Shown piece by piece: positions 62,120 to 64,000 of a stretch of DNA of 64,000 bases. The notes below the pieces were generated by a model. The model ran no database searches and had not been told where the DNA came from. It worked only from the letters and a program-made list of their open reading frames with translations. Position numbers and translations under genes: made by a program. Source of the DNA: an uncultured Muribaculaceae bacterium (GTDB lineage: Bacteria; Bacteroidota; Bacteroidia; Bacteroidales; Muribaculaceae). Where the stretch lies: NCBI GenBank assembly GCA_944320595.1, contig CALUIB010000013.1, positions 29,480 to 93,479 on the forward strand, read 5' to 3'. The stretch's first letter is position 1. Each line of letters starts with the position of its first letter.

Positions 62120-63853
62120 TTAGTATCCGGGATTTTGGTTGAACTCGGGCTGTGCTGCAATCACGTTTTGCGGGATTGGGAACAAGTCCATAGTCTCGGC
62201 AAACGGTGCGCCGTTCACCTCGTTGCTCTTCCACGACCAGTTGTAGGCCGAACCCGAGAACTTGCCGTGGCGCACGAGGTCGCTGCGGCGGGTAAGCTCC
62301 CAGTAAAGCTCGCGGCAACGCTCGTCGAGGATGTTGTCGGCTGTAAGGTCGCTTTGCGTCCATGCTTGCAAGCCAGCGCGTGCGCGCACCAAGTTCACAT
62401 AGTTAAGGGCATCGTTGGCATTGCCTGCGCCACCCATTATGTTAGCCTCGGTGTACATCAGGTAAACGTCGGCAAGGCGCAGCAGCGGCAGGTCGGTGTC
62501 GGGGAAGTTCTGAGCACGTGCAGCCGAACCGCCCACGGGGTCGTAGATGCCGCCATTGGCGGTGCTCCAGTTCTTGGTGTTGTCGGTGGTGTTCCACTGG
62601 CTGGGGTCGGTGACGTTGCCCTTGAGCAGGTTGGTGAACTTGACCACGCCGTAACCGTCGGTGAAGGTCGAGAACCCGGTGTTCTCCTTGCTGAAACCTT
62701 GAGCCTCCTTGCACCACATGCTCCAGCGCAGGTCGCCTGCGGTGAACTTGTCGGCAAATTGCTCGGTGGCGTGCATACAGCCCCATTGAGCCGACATGCC
62801 GTAATCAGATGCGGTCATGATGGCATCATTGTCGGCCCACGTCATGTTGGAGATGCCGGCAGCGCACAGGAACATGGTTCCGCCGTAAGGCTGTATTGCC
62901 TGGCTGTCGTATGGGATGCCCCACAGGATCTCGTTCACGCCGCCGCCGCCGGGCATATACTCGTGGTTGTCGCCGCAGAAGAGGTACATATAGCTCGGAA
63001 CCAAGCCTTGGCTTCTAAAGCCTTCGCCTTGGTGGCGGGCAATGATGTTGGCGCAGTGCTGCGAGCACTTGTCCCATGCCGAAACCTGGCCGTCGGTGTA
63101 AACCTCGGCATTGAGGTAAAGGCGGGCGAGCAGTGCCTCCACGCCGTCCTTGCCCACGCGGCCATAGATTGGGGTGGTGTCGGGGAATGCTGCAACGAGT
63201 GTCTCAAGCTCGCCGGCGAGCCAGTCGTATAGCTGGCGGCGCGAATATTGCACGGGTGCCGTGCCGGCAGGCTGTGTCTCGTCGATAAAGCTGGCGTTGC
63301 CAAAGAGGTCGAGTGCCCAGTAGTAGCTCATGGCACGCAGTGCGCGGGCTTCGAGCTTATACTGTTCAAGCGTGGCTTGCAGCTGTGCATCGGGCGATAT
63401 GCCATAGTCGCCAAGGTTGTTGACAAGGCGCAAGAAATCGTTGCAGATGGCTATGTGCACATACAGGCGGCTGTAAGTACCGAATATGTTCACGTTGCCG
63501 TTGCCCCAGGTGTTGGTTACCAAGTCAACCACGCCTGCATCGGGCCAAATCCACTTGCTCTCGTCGGTGGTGAACTCCTGCAGCATATATAGTGCACGAG
63601 TGTATTGGCTCGTGCCGCCGTCGAGGCCCGAGATGTCGCTTGAGCCGTCGGGACCCGTTTGGCCCGAAATGGCCATGCCCGAGTAGCACTTCATCATAAC
63701 CTGCATGAGGTATTCCGAAGGATTTTCGGCGAATTTATTGGCTGTCAACTGGTTGGGGTCGTTGGGCAGCAAGTCTAAGTCGCCCACGCACGACGACAAG
63801 CCTAATGCCAGTGAAACGCCGAGGACTGAAAATATTTTTGTTATAGATTTCAT
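62120..63853 (-). CDS. SusD/RagB family outer membrane lipoprotein
   Basis: A 577-residue lipoprotein with lipobox GLSSC near residue 22. It has the helix-rich SusD fold with tetratricopeptide-like repeats (LEQYKLEARALRAMSYYWALDLFGN) and the C-terminal LLRLADVYLMYTEANIM and RARAGLQAWTQ region. It forms the lid of the SusC transporter and delivers glycans to it. It follows SusC after 36 bases. Confidence 0.94.
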   Translation of the reverse strand: MKSITKIFSVLGVSLALGLSSCVGDLDLLPNDPNQLTANKFAENPSEYLMQVMMKCYSGMAISGQTGPDGSSDISGLDGGTSQYTRALYMLQEFTTDESKWIWPDAGVVDLVTNTWGNGNVNIFGTYSRLYVHIAICNDFLRLVNNLGDYGISPDAQLQATLEQYKLEARALRAMSYYWALDLFGNASFIDETQPAGTAPVQYSRRQLYDWLAGELETLVAAFPDTTPIYGRVGKDGVEALLARLYLNAEVYTDGQVSAWDKCSQHCANIIARHQGEGFRSQGLVPSYMYLFCGDNHEYMPGGGGVNEILWGIPYDSQAIQPYGGTMFLCAAGISNMTWADNDAIMTASDYGMSAQWGCMHATEQFADKFTAGDLRWSMWCKEAQGFSKENTGFSTFTDGYGVVKFTNLLKGNVTDPSQWNTTDNTKNWSTANGGIYDPVGGSAARAQNFPDTDLPLLRLADVYLMYTEANIMGGAGNANDALNYVNLVRARAGLQAWTQSDLTADNILDERCRELYWELTRRSDLVRHGKFSGSAYNWSWKSNEVNGAPFAETMDLFPIPQNVIAAQPEFNQNPGY

Positions 63854-63889
63854 ACTTAAAGTCTTTTCTTCAAATGTGTTTTATTGTCA

Positions 63890-64000
63890 TTAGAATGTCG
63901 CAACCACGCCAAGGTTGAAAGAAATTGGGCGCGGGTACACGTTGTTGTCGATGCCGCCGAACACTTCGGGGTCGAGGCCCTTGTACTTTGTAATCACGAA
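63890..64000 (-). CDS. SusC/RagA TonB-dependent transporter, C-terminal end
   Basis: Only the last 36 codons are in the window, reading GGIDNNVYPRPISFNLGVVATF before the stop. That is the typical end of SusC-like outer membrane transporters, with a final aromatic residue. The gene continues past the right edge. It imports the glycan bound by SusD and the SusE-like protein using TonB energy. Confidence 0.85.
   Translation of the reverse strand, partial: FVITKYKGLDPEVFGGIDNNVYPRPISFNLGVVATF

Noticed and set aside
1..64000. tRNA, rRNA, tmRNA and CRISPR arrays
   Set aside because: I looked for cloverleaf ends, rRNA signatures and regularly spaced repeats and found none. A covariance-model scan could still find something I missed by eye.

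Overview
This window is chromosomal DNA from a gut-type member of the Bacteroidales. My best guess is the Muribaculaceae or a close family, judged from gene content and fairly G+C-rich coding DNA and not from a marker gene. The evidence is a SusC/SusD/SusE polysaccharide locus, several proteins with type IX secretion (T9SS) C-terminal domains, families expanded in Bacteroidetes (DUF4143 ATPase, AAA-ATPase-like/PD-(D/E)XK protein, EFR1 ferredoxin), poor Shine-Dalgarno sequences, and many promoters of the Bacteroidetes type (TTTG, about 20 bases, TAnnTTTG). I saw no rRNA, tRNA or CRISPR array.

Layout. 1-6500: branched-chain amino acid operon ilvD-ilvB-ilvN-acyl-ACP thioesterase-ilvC. It is preceded by what looks like a complete attenuator: promoter, a 34-residue leader peptide with 19 Val/Leu/Ile, a possible antiterminator and a terminator. 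6650-10000: a visibly A+T-richer three-gene cassette (DUF262 protein, DUF3696 ATPase, unknown protein) that looks like an anti-phage defence module, followed by a palindrome-rich non-coding stretch. 10500-14700: EFR1 ferredoxin, DJ-1/PfpI protein, ApbE flavin transferase and a DUF4143 ATPase with tandem repeats upstream. 14950-23450: S9 peptidase, YgiQ-type radical SAM enzyme, UvrB, flavodoxin-like and cyclophilin-like proteins, and a carboxymuconolactone decarboxylase-cupin protein. 23700-31000: GH20 hexosaminidase, PorZ-like protein, MenD, xanthine phosphoribosyltransferase and ferredoxin, all on the minus strand.

31200-46000: a glycosyltransferase, an ACT-domain protein, an AAA/PD-(D/E)XK protein, topoisomerase IV subunit A, secreted or envelope proteins including an S41 peptidase and a GH43 enzyme, a nested inverted-repeat element, a cation:proton antiporter, and an M20 deacetylase that is probably ArgE. 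46200-54200: three large secreted proteins in a row, each with a T9SS-type C-terminus, the middle one an M6 metalloprotease. 54240-57700: prfB with its programmed +1 frameshift, argB, an orphan holin/M15 peptidase pair, a probable structured non-coding RNA with its own promoter and terminator, and a 69-residue membrane protein. 57800-64000: a polysaccharide utilisation locus on the minus strand (SusC end, SusD, SusE-like, GH2), interrupted by the remains of a nucleotidyltransferase-HEPN toxin-antitoxin pair.

The most notable items are the ilv attenuator, the DUF262/DUF3696 cassette, the promoter-to-terminator RNA at 57176-57397, and the fused nucleotidyltransferase/HEPN scar.
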